This document shows positions 7,308 to 14,543 of a DNA stretch of 19,642 nt, piece after piece. The position numbers were made by a program, and so were the translations under genes. The notes beneath the pieces were generated by a model. The model was not told the DNA's origin. It worked only from the letters and a program-made list of their open reading frames with translations, and did no database searches. Location: contig JABBBF010000003.1 of assembly GCA_018607545.1 (NCBI GenBank), positions 1-19,642 on the forward strand, read 5' to 3'. Every line of letters begins with the position of its first letter. The stretch's first letter is position 1. The stretch comes from SAR92 clade bacterium. Its GTDB lineage: Bacteria > Pseudomonadota > Gammaproteobacteria > Pseudomonadales > Porticoccaceae.

Positions 7308-8231
7308 ATGGAATTACATATGAACAATATCGCATCGCTCAAGCTCACAACCCTACTGGGATTGATATGTCTAATCTCTGCCTGTAACGGCTCAGAGAAA
7401 CCCTCAGAAACCTCTGTCCATGACGCTCATCAGGCTGCTCAGGCGACATTACCGCAGATTGGGGTTCAACTCTGGTCGGTTAAAGACGATTTGAGGAGGG
7501 ATTTTAAGGGCACCATAGAGGCGGTCGCCGCAATGGGTTTTGAAGGTGTCGAGTTTTTTGGCCACGAGTTTGGCGAATTCGCTGACAACCCTGCCGGACT
7601 GAAAGAATTTTTGGAAAAAAATAACCTTAAGGCTGAAAGCGCACATGTGCAATTCAAGCACCTGAGTCCGGATGTTTTTGACGACAACCTGGCCTTTTAT
7701 CAAGCCATAGGTTGCGAGATGTTGATCATTCCGATTGACGAGAGAGCTTGGGATCCCGAGGCTGTGCATGAAGTGGTGAAAGAGCTCAATGCGATGGCGG
7801 AAAAACTTGCCCCCTACGGAATAGCCATTGGCTACCACAATCACGCCCAAGAATTCGCCGATTTTCAGGACGCGACTTACTGGGACTTTATTGCCGCCTC
7901 TACAACAGATAATGTCATTCTGCAATTAGATGTGGGTTGGACAAATTATGCCGGGAAGAATCCCGTCGAATATGTACGACGTTACCCCGGCCGTACTTTG
8001 ACCACCCATTACAAAATTCGTACCCACGAAGATGCACAAAATATAAGCCCGATTATCGGTCAGGGTGGATACGATTGGGGAGCGCTACTATCAGCCAATA
8101 TGGAATTTGGGGGTACCCGCTGGGTGTTGGTTGAACAGGAAGAGTACCCTAACGGACTCACACCGCTGGAGGCCGTGGCGGCATCCAAGAAAGGCCTGGA
8201 CAGTTACCTGGAAAAATATCGGACGCACTGA
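7308..8231 (+). CDS. Sugar phosphate isomerase/epimerase-family TIM-barrel lipoprotein (periplasmic)
   Basis: A 307-residue xylose isomerase-like TIM-barrel protein made as a lipoprotein. A hydrophobic leader ends in a lipobox, LISAC, with Cys26, so the mature protein sits in the periplasm on a membrane. The barrel starts at GVQLWSVKDDL (52-62). Likely active-site residues are His177 and His179 (GYHNHAQEF), Asp208 (LQLDVGW), His234 (TTHYKIR) and Glu276/Glu278 (VLVEQEE). This exported branch commonly accompanies GMC dehydrogenases and is close to enzymes that cleave or hydrate 3-keto-glycosides; that role is likely here but unproven. ATG at 7308 has a GGTGA before it, inside a small accgg/ccggt hairpin (7285-7299). 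A second ATG at 7320 would also keep the leader. It is the last gene of the operon. Confidence 0.92.
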   Translation: MELHMNNIASLKLTTLLGLICLISACNGSEKPSETSVHDAHQAAQATLPQIGVQLWSVKDDLRRDFKGTIEAVAAMGFEGVEFFGHEFGEFADNPAGLKEFLEKNNLKAESAHVQFKHLSPDVFDDNLAFYQAIGCEMLIIPIDERAWDPEAVHEVVKELNAMAEKLAPYGIAIGYHNHAQEFADFQDATYWDFIAASTTDNVILQLDVGWTNYAGKNPVEYVRRYPGRTLTTHYKIRTHEDAQNISPIIGQGGYDWGALLSANMEFGGTRWVLVEQEEYPNGLTPLEAVAASKKGLDSYLEKYRTH

Positions 8232-8236
8232 ACTGA

Positions 8237-8291
8237 TGGGGGGCGCATTACTGACCATATGCTCAGTAATGCGCCCCCCAATGTCATTTTT
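8237..8291 (+). terminator. Strong terminator-like hairpin ending the operon
   Basis: A perfect 18-bp inverted repeat (8237-8254 with 8263-8280) has an 8-nt loop, and its lower stem is six G:C pairs. A T5 run follows about 6 nt later. It starts 5 nt after the stop codon of the lipoprotein gene. Confidence 0.8.
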
Positions 8292-8424
8292 GTTCTGCTA
8301 GGCCAGGGTGGTCTGCCGAATAATAAGAGCTAATTTGATAAACAGTAAAGGCCTTGGGCATTAACGATGAATGCACAATTATCCATTTCTGATCAAGCTG
8401 ATGATCTAGTGCTTTTTAAGACCC

Positions 8425-8781
8425 TCAGCACCCAGTAGGCAGGGAGCTCCTGTAGAAAAAAGATGTTCTTACGATGGCTTCATCTCTATAAAAAAACTTT
8501 AAAAAGGTAAATTTAGCCAAGAAGATCGCCCCTAAAAACCAAGCTCCAAGCGTGATATTCGAACGCTTGCCAGCGAACCGCTTAACTGCCACATAGGTGA
8601 TAAAGCCCAGGGCTATGCCATTGGCTATGGAGAACGATAAGGGAATCATAACGATGGTTACCAGTGCTGGTAGCACCTCACTCATATCAGACCAATCCAG
8701 CGCTTCCATGCCGCAGAGCATCAGAATGGCCACATAGATCAGAGCGCCCGCCGGATTTCTATATTCACGAGACAGAAGCAT
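8425..8781 (-). pseudogene. NCS2-family purine permease remnant (5' truncated)
   Basis: A 118-codon minus-strand frame encodes the C-terminal part of an adenine/guanine/hypoxanthine permease of the NCS2 (AzgA-like) family. Matching segments are ALIYVAILMLCGMEALDWSDMSEVLPALVTIVMIPLSFSIANGIALGFITYVAVK, followed by a final membrane helix, cited here as one region, residues about 13-95. Intact members have about 430 residues, so roughly three quarters of the gene, all from the 5' side, is missing. Nothing recognisable continues upstream; a different gene stub on the opposite strand starts at the same place. The last 20 residues (after FLKFFY) look non-native. No promoter or ribosome site is evident. 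It is presumably not functional. Confidence 0.8.
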
Positions 8782-8891
8782 GGCTGGTGTTCCCCCATGA
8801 GCTGCATGGTTTAAGTGCTGATGAAATCCGCCAGCACAAGCCAGAGCTGTCAGCCTTAATCGATAAGATGGCGCCTTTAGTCAAAGGCTAA
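8778..8891 (+). pseudogene. 3' stub of an unidentified gene
   Basis: The plus-strand frame ending at the TAA 8889-8891 has a protein-like tail, HELHGLSADEIRQHKPEL then ALIDKMAPLVKG, with normal amphipathic helix character. Upstream of about 8778 the same frame runs antisense through the permease remnant and looks like nonsense. I do not recognise the family. It reads as the last 35 or so codons of a gene that lost its 5' end at the same junction as the permease. Confidence 0.4.
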
Positions 8892-9002
8892 TATTAAACA
8901 CACAACCTTTTTCCAACCTCTGGATGACCATACCCGGGAACCACACTCAATGAGTGGCGCCGTTCGCCGCCTTGTCGATTAATGTGGTGAGGGGATATCT
9001 GC

Positions 9003-9137
9003 TGGAGATCCCTCGTCGCTTCGCTCTGTCGGGATGACATTTAAAGAAGGCCGTCATCCCAGCGTAGGCTGGGATCTGTCTGCAAGGTTACAAAGATACT
9101 GGCAAAGGCCAGTATCTAGCGCTGGTATAACGGCGCT
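9003..9137. repeat. REP-like intergenic element built of nested inverted repeats
   Basis: Four hairpins are stacked in 135 bp. They are gggatgac/gtcatccc (9031-9038 with 9053-9060), atcccagc/gctgggat (9056-9063 with 9068-9075), agatactggc/gccagtatct (9094-9103 with 9108-9117) and agcgc/gcgct (9118-9122 with 9133-9137). The GAGATCCCTCGTCGCTTCGC opening and the GTCATCCCAGC block are typical of dispersed extragenic repeats in many proteobacterial genomes. Only one copy is visible here, so its dispersed nature is not shown by this window. Confidence 0.65.
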
Positions 9138-9277
9138 TTGTTTTATTCTAATTGTGATAACTGCAGGTTAAACCCCAAAATCCAAGCCATAAAAGAGGCC
9201 TCAAGTCCGTCTTCTCCCCAAAAGCAGTCGCTGTTCAGTGAGCTAGTATCACGAATTAGACTCTACTTGCAGGTTGC

Positions 9278-9306
9278 TTGAGATGTTGCTTATTTATTTC
9301 AATATT
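9278..9306 (+). promoter_or_regulatory. Candidate sigma-70 promoter for the TonB-dependent receptor
   Basis: TTGAGA at 9278-9283, a 17-nt spacer and AATATT at 9301-9306 give five and four consensus matches. It would yield a leader of about 100 nt that includes the two hairpins described next. Found by eye, no score computed. Confidence 0.3.
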
Positions 9307-9318
9307 GTTTTACTGGAG

Positions 9319-9374
9319 AGGGGAGCGGATAACCGCCCCTATGCCGTCTTAAATATGTGCATGGAAAGACGGCA
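9319..9374 (+). promoter_or_regulatory. Two consecutive hairpins in the receptor's 5' leader
   Basis: The first hairpin (about 9320-9340) pairs ggggagcgg with ccgcccct around an ATAA loop, with one bulged A. The second pairs tgccgtctt (9342-9350) with aagacggca (9366-9374), 9 bp with a 15-nt loop. They lie back to back about 38 nt before the receptor's ATG, which has its own GGGGA ribosome site at 9401-9405. They could protect the message or control expression; no known riboswitch is recognised. Confidence 0.45.
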
Positions 9375-9411
9375 CATAATAATAATATATTCTTAAATTT
9401 GGGGAACTAAT

Positions 9412-12400
9412 ATGTTTAGAAAGTCAAAACTTTCTGCAGCGATTCTTGCCGCGGCTGGAACACTGGTTGCAGGGCAGTCAATTGCTGCTGGGAGCTCAAT
9501 CGATGAAGTTGTGGTTACCGGTATTCGCGGTAGTCTTGAGAGAGCAATGGATACAAAACGTGACGCCTCAGGTGTTGTTGATGCAATTTCTGCAGAAGAC
9601 ATGGGTAAATTCCCAGACACTAACCTGGCTGAATCGCTTCAAAGGATTTCGGGTGTTTCTATTAACCGTGTAAACGGTGAAGGTTCTGAAGTTACAGTTC
9701 GTGGTTTCGGCGGCGGCTTCAACCTGGTAACACTCAACGGTCGTCAAATGCCTTCAGCGAATGTTGGCACTATTACGGGTAACCCACTGGACCAAGGCGC
9801 TTCTGGTAGCAGCCGTTCGTTTGATTTTTCAAACTTGGCCTCTGAGGGTGTTAGTGGCCTGCAGGTCTATAAAACAGGCCGTTCATCTGTTTCAACAGGT
9901 GGCGTAGGTGCAACCATTAATGTTCAAACTATTCGTCCTCTGGAATCAGCAGGCACTCAGGCTAGTATTGGCGTTAAAGTTGTCAATGACACCAGTGGCG
10001 ATGATATGACCCCAGAAGTAAGTGGTCTGTACAGCTGGACTAATGATGATTCTACTTTAGGTGTTTCTGTATTCGGTAGTTTCCAGGAGCGTGACTCCGG
10101 TAGCCGTCACTCAAGTGTTGAAGAGTTTGGTCTTCGTACTTGGGATAGCAGCGATCCAAGTAACCTGGCGAACCTGGGTATTGTTCCTGGTGCGACTATC
10201 GTCAATGCGCCTAATGATGGTCAGTTAGTTTATCGACCAACTAACCTGGGTCTGGGCTTTAACAAGGACAGTCGTGAGCGCACCAATGGCTTGTTAACTG
10301 TTCAGTTTGCCCCCAATGATGATATGACTTTCACTGCTGACGCTGCTTATGCTGAGAATGTTCAGAGCTCTACCTCTCTTATTGACGGCCTGTGGTTTAA
10401 CGGTACTGTTGATTATGTAGAGTACGACGGCAACCCAGTTGTGGCCGCGCCTGTAATCTTCGCAGAAGATGTATCAGGTGGTAAGGACTTCTTCTTCCAG
10501 AACCTCGCGATGGGCACCAAAGACACCTTGGATTCACTCGGTTTGAACCTGGATTGGAATGTCAGTGACAAACTCAACTTGCGCTTTGACGCTGCATTCT
10601 CAGAAGCTGAGAGTGGCGGAAATGGTCCGCAAGGCAACAACGTTCTTCGTATGAACGTTGCAGGTGGTAATGCGGGCTGGCAGGCGGTTGATTTCGGTCA
10701 GGAAATTCCACAGGGTATTGTGTCGGTTGACGATTCAACCAAGGGTAACGATAACGGCATTTTTGATCTGCCCGATGTTGGATCCCAGGTGACTCAGTTT
10801 ACTAGATCTGCCCAGGTTGCGAAGATTGATCAATTTGCTTTTGATGGTACATTTGCACCATCTGATAATGTTGAAGTAGATTTTGGTGTGGGCTTCATGA
10901 GCGCCGAGATGCGTCAGACTCGCGTAGGCGGTTCTAATTCGTTAGGCGGTTGGGGTGTTGATTTTCCTGGTGATATCCCTGAAGGTCTTGTCGAACAGGT
11001 CAGTACACTTGGTGAATTCGACTACAGCGGATCTGGTGTTGCTGGCGTTACTCAGCCTGATGGTGAGACAGCTCCGATTTCCTTGGGTTCGGTTTCCTGG
11101 CAAACAAATCCTCTAGCACTGCTCAATGCTATTGCTGGAGACTACAGCTATGATCCAGCCAACATGCCTATCAACAGCACTGCAGACAACATGGTCGAAG
11201 AAGATACTTTCTCTATCTACGGTCAGGTTAAAATGGACGGTGAAGTTGGTGGTATGCCATTTGACGTTGTAGCCGGTGCTCGTTGGGAGCAAACTGATGT
11301 GACTTCAACCTCTCAGCAGTCTGTACCTAGTGCCTTTGTATGGGAGTCAAATAATGACTTCTCCTTTACATTGGGTTCTGGTGTAGACAGCCTTGCGGAA
11401 GATTACACTTACAACGTGCTGTTGCCGAGCCTGGATATGTCTGTTGATATCACCGATAACTTGAAAGCGCGTGCGTCGTTTAGTAAGACACTCGCTCGCC
11501 CAGGTTACAGCGATATGTACACAGCTACTTCAGTAGAAGGCCCTAGCCGTATTACACACTTAGGTGATAACCCTTCTGCAAGCCAGGGTAATGCCAGCTT
11601 GGATCCTCTGGAATCAAACAACTTCGACTTATCTGTCGAGTACTACTACGGTGATGCTAATTACTTCTCTGTAGGTTACTTCCAGAAAAATGTCTCCAAC
11701 TTTGTTGGTATTCAGCAGTCCAGTCAGTCTCTGTTCGGTCTTAAAGATGCTACAGCATCAAACAGTACTTTCCTGTCTGAAGCTATCACGCAACTGGCTG
11801 ATCTGGGTCTGGCAGAGTCGGAAGACAGACTCTTCACCATGACTGCGATTCTGCAAAATATGGATGACTTTACTGGTGCGACAGGTGCTGAAGCCTATAC
11901 CAATGCGATGGCTGCAGTTGCCACCGAGCAGGCAGGCCATGAAGCAATCTTCAGTGCTTACGATGTAACGCCAGTTGCAACGGATCCTGATATTCAATTC
12001 GCTGTTAAGAGCCCAACCAACTCACAGGATGCTGAAATCTATGGTTTTGAGATTGCTTCTCAGCACTTCTTTGGTGAGACCGGCTTTGGCTACCAGTTCA
12101 ACTACACAATGGTAGAAGGCGATATTGGTTACAATGACGGATCAAACCCTGATGAAGATCAGTTCGCACTTCCTGGTTTGAGTGACACGCTAAACCTTGT
12201 GGGTATTTACGAGAAAGATGGTCTTTCTGCTCGTTTAGCCTACAACTGGCGTGATAACTTCCTGAACCAGGTTAACCGTTCAGTCGGTAGTACTCGTAAC
12301 CCTGAGTACATTGCCTCGGTTGAGCAGTTGGACTTGAACGTAAGCTATGAGCTCGAGTCTGGTGTTACCTTGTCTCTGGATGCGATCAATCTAACGGGCG

Positions 12401-12495
12401 AAGGACAGCGCAAGTACGGTCGTACTGAGACTGCTGCATTCTTTGTACAGGAACTTGATCCGCGCTACGTATTGTCAGCACGATATACGTTCTAA
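9412..12495 (+). CDS. TonB-dependent outer-membrane receptor (carbohydrate-type)
   Basis: An outer-membrane active transporter of 1027 residues, normal for the large proteobacterial carbohydrate-type receptors. The signal peptide is MFRKSKLSAAILAAAG up to about residue 26. A TonB box, DEVVVTG, follows at 31-37, so binding to TonB is direct. The plug (about 45-170) shows MGKFPDTNLAESLQRISGVSI, VTVRGFGGGFNLVTLNGRQMPSA and the VYKTGRSS turn. The rest is a beta-barrel, ending RYVLSARYTF with the terminal Phe used by the BAM machinery. Codons are strongly biased to CGT, GGT, CTG and AAC, unlike the neighbours, which suggests very high expression. The ligand is unknown; flanking GH3 genes suggest a glucan oligosaccharide. 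It is followed by a terminator, so the five downstream proteins are probably made at a lower level. Confidence 0.95.
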   Translation: MFRKSKLSAAILAAAGTLVAGQSIAAGSSIDEVVVTGIRGSLERAMDTKRDASGVVDAISAEDMGKFPDTNLAESLQRISGVSINRVNGEGSEVTVRGFGGGFNLVTLNGRQMPSANVGTITGNPLDQGASGSSRSFDFSNLASEGVSGLQVYKTGRSSVSTGGVGATINVQTIRPLESAGTQASIGVKVVNDTSGDDMTPEVSGLYSWTNDDSTLGVSVFGSFQERDSGSRHSSVEEFGLRTWDSSDPSNLANLGIVPGATIVNAPNDGQLVYRPTNLGLGFNKDSRERTNGLLTVQFAPNDDMTFTADAAYAENVQSSTSLIDGLWFNGTVDYVEYDGNPVVAAPVIFAEDVSGGKDFFFQNLAMGTKDTLDSLGLNLDWNVSDKLNLRFDAAFSEAESGGNGPQGNNVLRMNVAGGNAGWQAVDFGQEIPQGIVSVDDSTKGNDNGIFDLPDVGSQVTQFTRSAQVAKIDQFAFDGTFAPSDNVEVDFGVGFMSAEMRQTRVGGSNSLGGWGVDFPGDIPEGLVEQVSTLGEFDYSGSGVAGVTQPDGETAPISLGSVSWQTNPLALLNAIAGDYSYDPANMPINSTADNMVEEDTFSIYGQVKMDGEVGGMPFDVVAGARWEQTDVTSTSQQSVPSAFVWESNNDFSFTLGSGVDSLAEDYTYNVLLPSLDMSVDITDNLKARASFSKTLARPGYSDMYTATSVEGPSRITHLGDNPSASQGNASLDPLESNNFDLSVEYYYGDANYFSVGYFQKNVSNFVGIQQSSQSLFGLKDATASNSTFLSEAITQLADLGLAESEDRLFTMTAILQNMDDFTGATGAEAYTNAMAAVATEQAGHEAIFSAYDVTPVATDPDIQFAVKSPTNSQDAEIYGFEIASQHFFGETGFGYQFNYTMVEGDIGYNDGSNPDEDQFALPGLSDTLNLVGIYEKDGLSARLAYNWRDNFLNQVNRSVGSTRNPEYIASVEQLDLNVSYELESGVTLSLDAINLTGEGQRKYGRTETAAFFVQELDPRYVLSARYTF

Positions 12496-12508
12496 GGTCA
12501 GTGTGGTG

Positions 12509-12539
12509 CTCTCTCTGGTGCAGTTATTGCCAGGGAGAG
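12509..12539 (+). terminator. Hairpin just after the receptor gene
   Basis: A 10-bp stem with one G:U pair (ctctctctgg at 12509-12518 with ccagggagag at 12530-12539) has an 11-nt loop, 14 nt after the receptor's stop. The T run behind it is poor, so it may be a processing or stability hairpin and not a terminator. Confidence 0.4.
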
Positions 12540-12544
12540 TGTTA

Positions 12545-12588
12545 CTAGTTTGAGCGGCGCTAGTTTGACCGGTGCTAATTGAACAGTA
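12545..12588. repeat. Degenerate 15-bp tandem repeat, three units
   Basis: Units at 12545-12559 and 12560-12574 share CTAGTTTGA-CGG-G; the third, at 12575-12588, is degenerate (CTAATTGAACAGTA). In the receptor's own frame beyond its stop this stretch reads SLSGASLTGAN followed by TGA, like pentapeptide-repeat units. It may be a leftover of such a gene or chance. Confidence 0.5.
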
Positions 12589-12614
12589 CAAAGAAAACGT
12601 TATATAGTAGTTCT

Positions 12615-12660
12615 AATAAGGCCTCCATGTAGTTACTACCGGGGGCCTTATTTTATTATT
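12615..12660 (+). terminator. Rho-independent terminator between receptor and SapC-like gene
   Basis: A 12-bp stem with one G:U pair (aataaggcctcc at 12615-12626 with gggggccttatt at 12641-12652) has a 14-nt loop and runs into a T-rich tract. It is placed to stop most receptor transcription before the downstream gene set. Confidence 0.82.
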
Positions 12661-12713
12661 ACAATGAAAGATTAGACTAAAGCGCTAGAAGCGATAAATG
12701 AATGGATGATTGT

Positions 12714-13445
12714 ATGAGTAACGCTGTACTCTTAAATAATGTTGAGCATAAAGATTTAAAAGTTGACGCCAGCCTCAAGGCTGAATACGGCGACAACGTC
12801 AATCGGGTGTTGGCCTTTTCTAGCGAATTTGGCGATCTTCAAAAAGAATACCCGATACTATTTTACAAAGACCCCAATGCAGATGCTTTTCAGGCTCATG
12901 CGATCTTGGGTCTCGAAAAAGATGAAAACCTGTTTTTGGGCGAAAATGGTTGGCAGGGTAATTATGTGCCGGCTGTATTGTCGCGCGGACCTTTTATGAT
13001 CGGCTTCCAAGAGCGTGACGTCGATGGCAAAGCGGTTAAGGAAGCGGTTATCCATATTGATATGGATAACCCAAGAGTTGGCGCCGACAGTGGGCAGCCC
13101 CTATTCCTTGCCTATGGTGGTGACACGCCTTACCTGGAAAAAATAATGCAAACCCTTCAGGTCATTCATCAGGGCGCTGCGCTGGATGAGAACTTTTATG
13201 CAACGCTCGATGCTATGGGATTGCTTGAGCCAGTCAATATAGAAATCTCCCTGAGCAATATTGCCAATGTGAATTTGCGTGACTATTACACCATTAACAA
13301 AGACAAGCTGACCCAGCTGGGCGGCGAAGAGTTGGAAAAACTTAACAAGATGGGTTTGTTGGGTCTGGCCTATTTTGTCCTGGCCTCACTGGGTAACTTT
13401 AATAAACTGATCAAATTAAAAACCAAGAAAATGGCCATTGCCTAG
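12714..13445 (+). CDS. SapC-family protein
   Basis: A 243-residue protein of the SapC family, named after a Campylobacter surface-layer locus. The molecular role of this family is unknown. Recognisable features are NAVLLNNVEHKDLKVDASLK at the start, KEYPILFYKDPNADAF, a GENGWQGNYVPAVLSRGPFMIGF core and a DSGQPLF motif. There is no signal peptide or membrane segment, so it should be cytoplasmic. I chose the ATG at 12714 because GGATGA (12704-12709) is well placed for it and MSNAVLLNN looks like a natural N terminus; an in-frame ATG at 12702 adds four residues. It opens the set of cytoplasmic genes behind the receptor. SapC, cupin-like and halogenase genes commonly travel with carbohydrate-type TonB receptors, so it probably works with them. 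Confidence 0.85.
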   Translation: MSNAVLLNNVEHKDLKVDASLKAEYGDNVNRVLAFSSEFGDLQKEYPILFYKDPNADAFQAHAILGLEKDENLFLGENGWQGNYVPAVLSRGPFMIGFQERDVDGKAVKEAVIHIDMDNPRVGADSGQPLFLAYGGDTPYLEKIMQTLQVIHQGAALDENFYATLDAMGLLEPVNIEISLSNIANVNLRDYYTINKDKLTQLGGEELEKLNKMGLLGLAYFVLASLGNFNKLIKLKTKKMAIA

Positions 13446-13454
13446 CGGCAGGGC

Positions 13455-13472
13455 ATTGAAAATGTTTTCAAT
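13455..13472. promoter_or_regulatory. Inverted repeat touching the cupin-like start codon
   Basis: ATTGAAAATGTTTTCAAT has two 8-bp arms (attgaaaa and ttttcaat) around TG and ends one base before the ATG at 13473. It takes the place where a ribosome site would be, and none is evident. The shape resembles operators of LacI-family regulators, such as TGAAAACGTTTTCA. Operator or translation-control hairpin are both possible. Confidence 0.45.
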
Positions 13473-14504
13473 ATGAGTAATTTAGACAGCCAGGTTCGTG
13501 TTCTAGAGGGTGTACGCCCCGACCAGATTCCATTCGATGAGCTTTTCGAAGCCAACGAGCCGGTTATTTTGCGCGGCCTGGTTTCAGACTGGGGGCTCAC
13601 TCAAGCGGGCAAAGTGTCGCCAGGCAATGCCATGGATGTTTTGCAAAGTCACTCCAGCGGCCAGCCTGTCGGTGTGTATATTGCGCCGCCTGAATCCAAT
13701 GCGCGGTTTTTTTATAACGACGACTGCACTGGCTTCAATTACCAGAGCAAGCATACGGATCTCAGTGAAATATTTGCGCAAATTCGCGAGGGCATAGACG
13801 ACCCCGATCACGCTTATTACTACATGAATTCGCTGACCTTGGATAATTGTTTCCCCGGGCTTCGCGAGCACAATGACCTCGCCTTTGAACATAAGGCTTT
13901 TACTCATAATAAACCTCTGTCCAAGGTCTGGGTAGGAACAGAATCAATCGCTGCGGCTCACTACGATGTGCCGAGTAACCTCGCCTGTTGTGTGGTTGGC
14001 GAACGCCGGTTTACCCTGTTTCCCCCTGAGCAGATCCACAATTTATACCCTGGTCCCCTGGAGCCGACGCCAGGCGGGCAGGTGATCACTATGGTGGACC
14101 TGAAAAATCCGGATTTCGAACGCTTCCCGCGGGTTCGTCAGGCGCTAGACGCGGCAGTCGTCGTCGATTTGCAGCCCGGGGATGCCGTTTACTATCCGAG
14201 CATGTGGTGGCACCAGGTTGAAGCACTGTCGCCATTTAATATTATGATTAATTTTTGGTGGCTTACTGCACCAGCGTATATGGGCAACCCCATGGACATT
14301 GTTATGCATGCCATTATGGGGGTTCGAGATCGTCCTGAAGCAGAAAAAAATGCCTGGCGAGAAGTGTTCGAATACTATGTATTCGGCCCAGCGGAAACGC
14401 CGCGAGAGCATCTGCCTCCCGCTATTCAGGGCGCTCTGGCAAATCTGGATGACAATACGGTTCGACGCCTTCGGGCCCTGGTGAAAAATAAACTAAATCG
14501 TTAG
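13473..14504 (+). CDS. Cupin-like (JmjC/FIH-type) Fe(II)/2-oxoglutarate oxygenase-like protein
   Basis: A 343-residue protein of the cupin-like/JmjC group, which includes protein hydroxylases such as FIH. The N-terminal region shows VEP-like NEPVILRGLVSDW (28-40). The metal site is clear: His163 and Asp165 in AAHYDVPSN, and His247 in YPSMWWHQVEAL. A typical FTLFPPEQIHNLYPGPL strand-loop lies between. If active, it would hydroxylate a protein, peptide or small molecule in the cytoplasm using Fe(II), O2 and 2-oxoglutarate. The co-substrate is inferred from the family. It lies 27 nt after the SapC-like gene and 39 nt before halogenase 1. Its partner is unknown; the receptor or the halogenase substrate are candidates. 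Confidence 0.87.
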   Translation: MSNLDSQVRVLEGVRPDQIPFDELFEANEPVILRGLVSDWGLTQAGKVSPGNAMDVLQSHSSGQPVGVYIAPPESNARFFYNDDCTGFNYQSKHTDLSEIFAQIREGIDDPDHAYYYMNSLTLDNCFPGLREHNDLAFEHKAFTHNKPLSKVWVGTESIAAAHYDVPSNLACCVVGERRFTLFPPEQIHNLYPGPLEPTPGGQVITMVDLKNPDFERFPRVRQALDAAVVVDLQPGDAVYYPSMWWHQVEALSPFNIMINFWWLTAPAYMGNPMDIVMHAIMGVRDRPEAEKNAWREVFEYYVFGPAETPREHLPPAIQGALANLDDNTVRRLRALVKNKLNR

Positions 14505-14543
14505 AAGCCCTGAGCAGAGTTTCTTTTTAGGAGAGATACAATA

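Larger units (their letters stand above)
8892..9411. other. Non-coding stretch between the gene remnants and the TonB receptor
   Basis: No credible coding frame is seen on either strand. From left to right it holds plain sequence, a REP-like inverted-repeat element (9003-9137), about 140 bp in which I see nothing, a candidate promoter (9278-9306) and two leader hairpins (9319-9374). Confidence 0.7.

Noticed and set aside
8664..8777. Start of the plus-strand frame that runs into the stub ending at 8891
   Set aside because: This part is antisense to the recognisable NCS2 permease fragment and reads as nonsense, so only the last 37 or so codons were kept as a possible stub.
9003..9137. CRISPR array
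   Set aside because: The repeats are different inverted repeats, not identical direct repeats with regular spacers.
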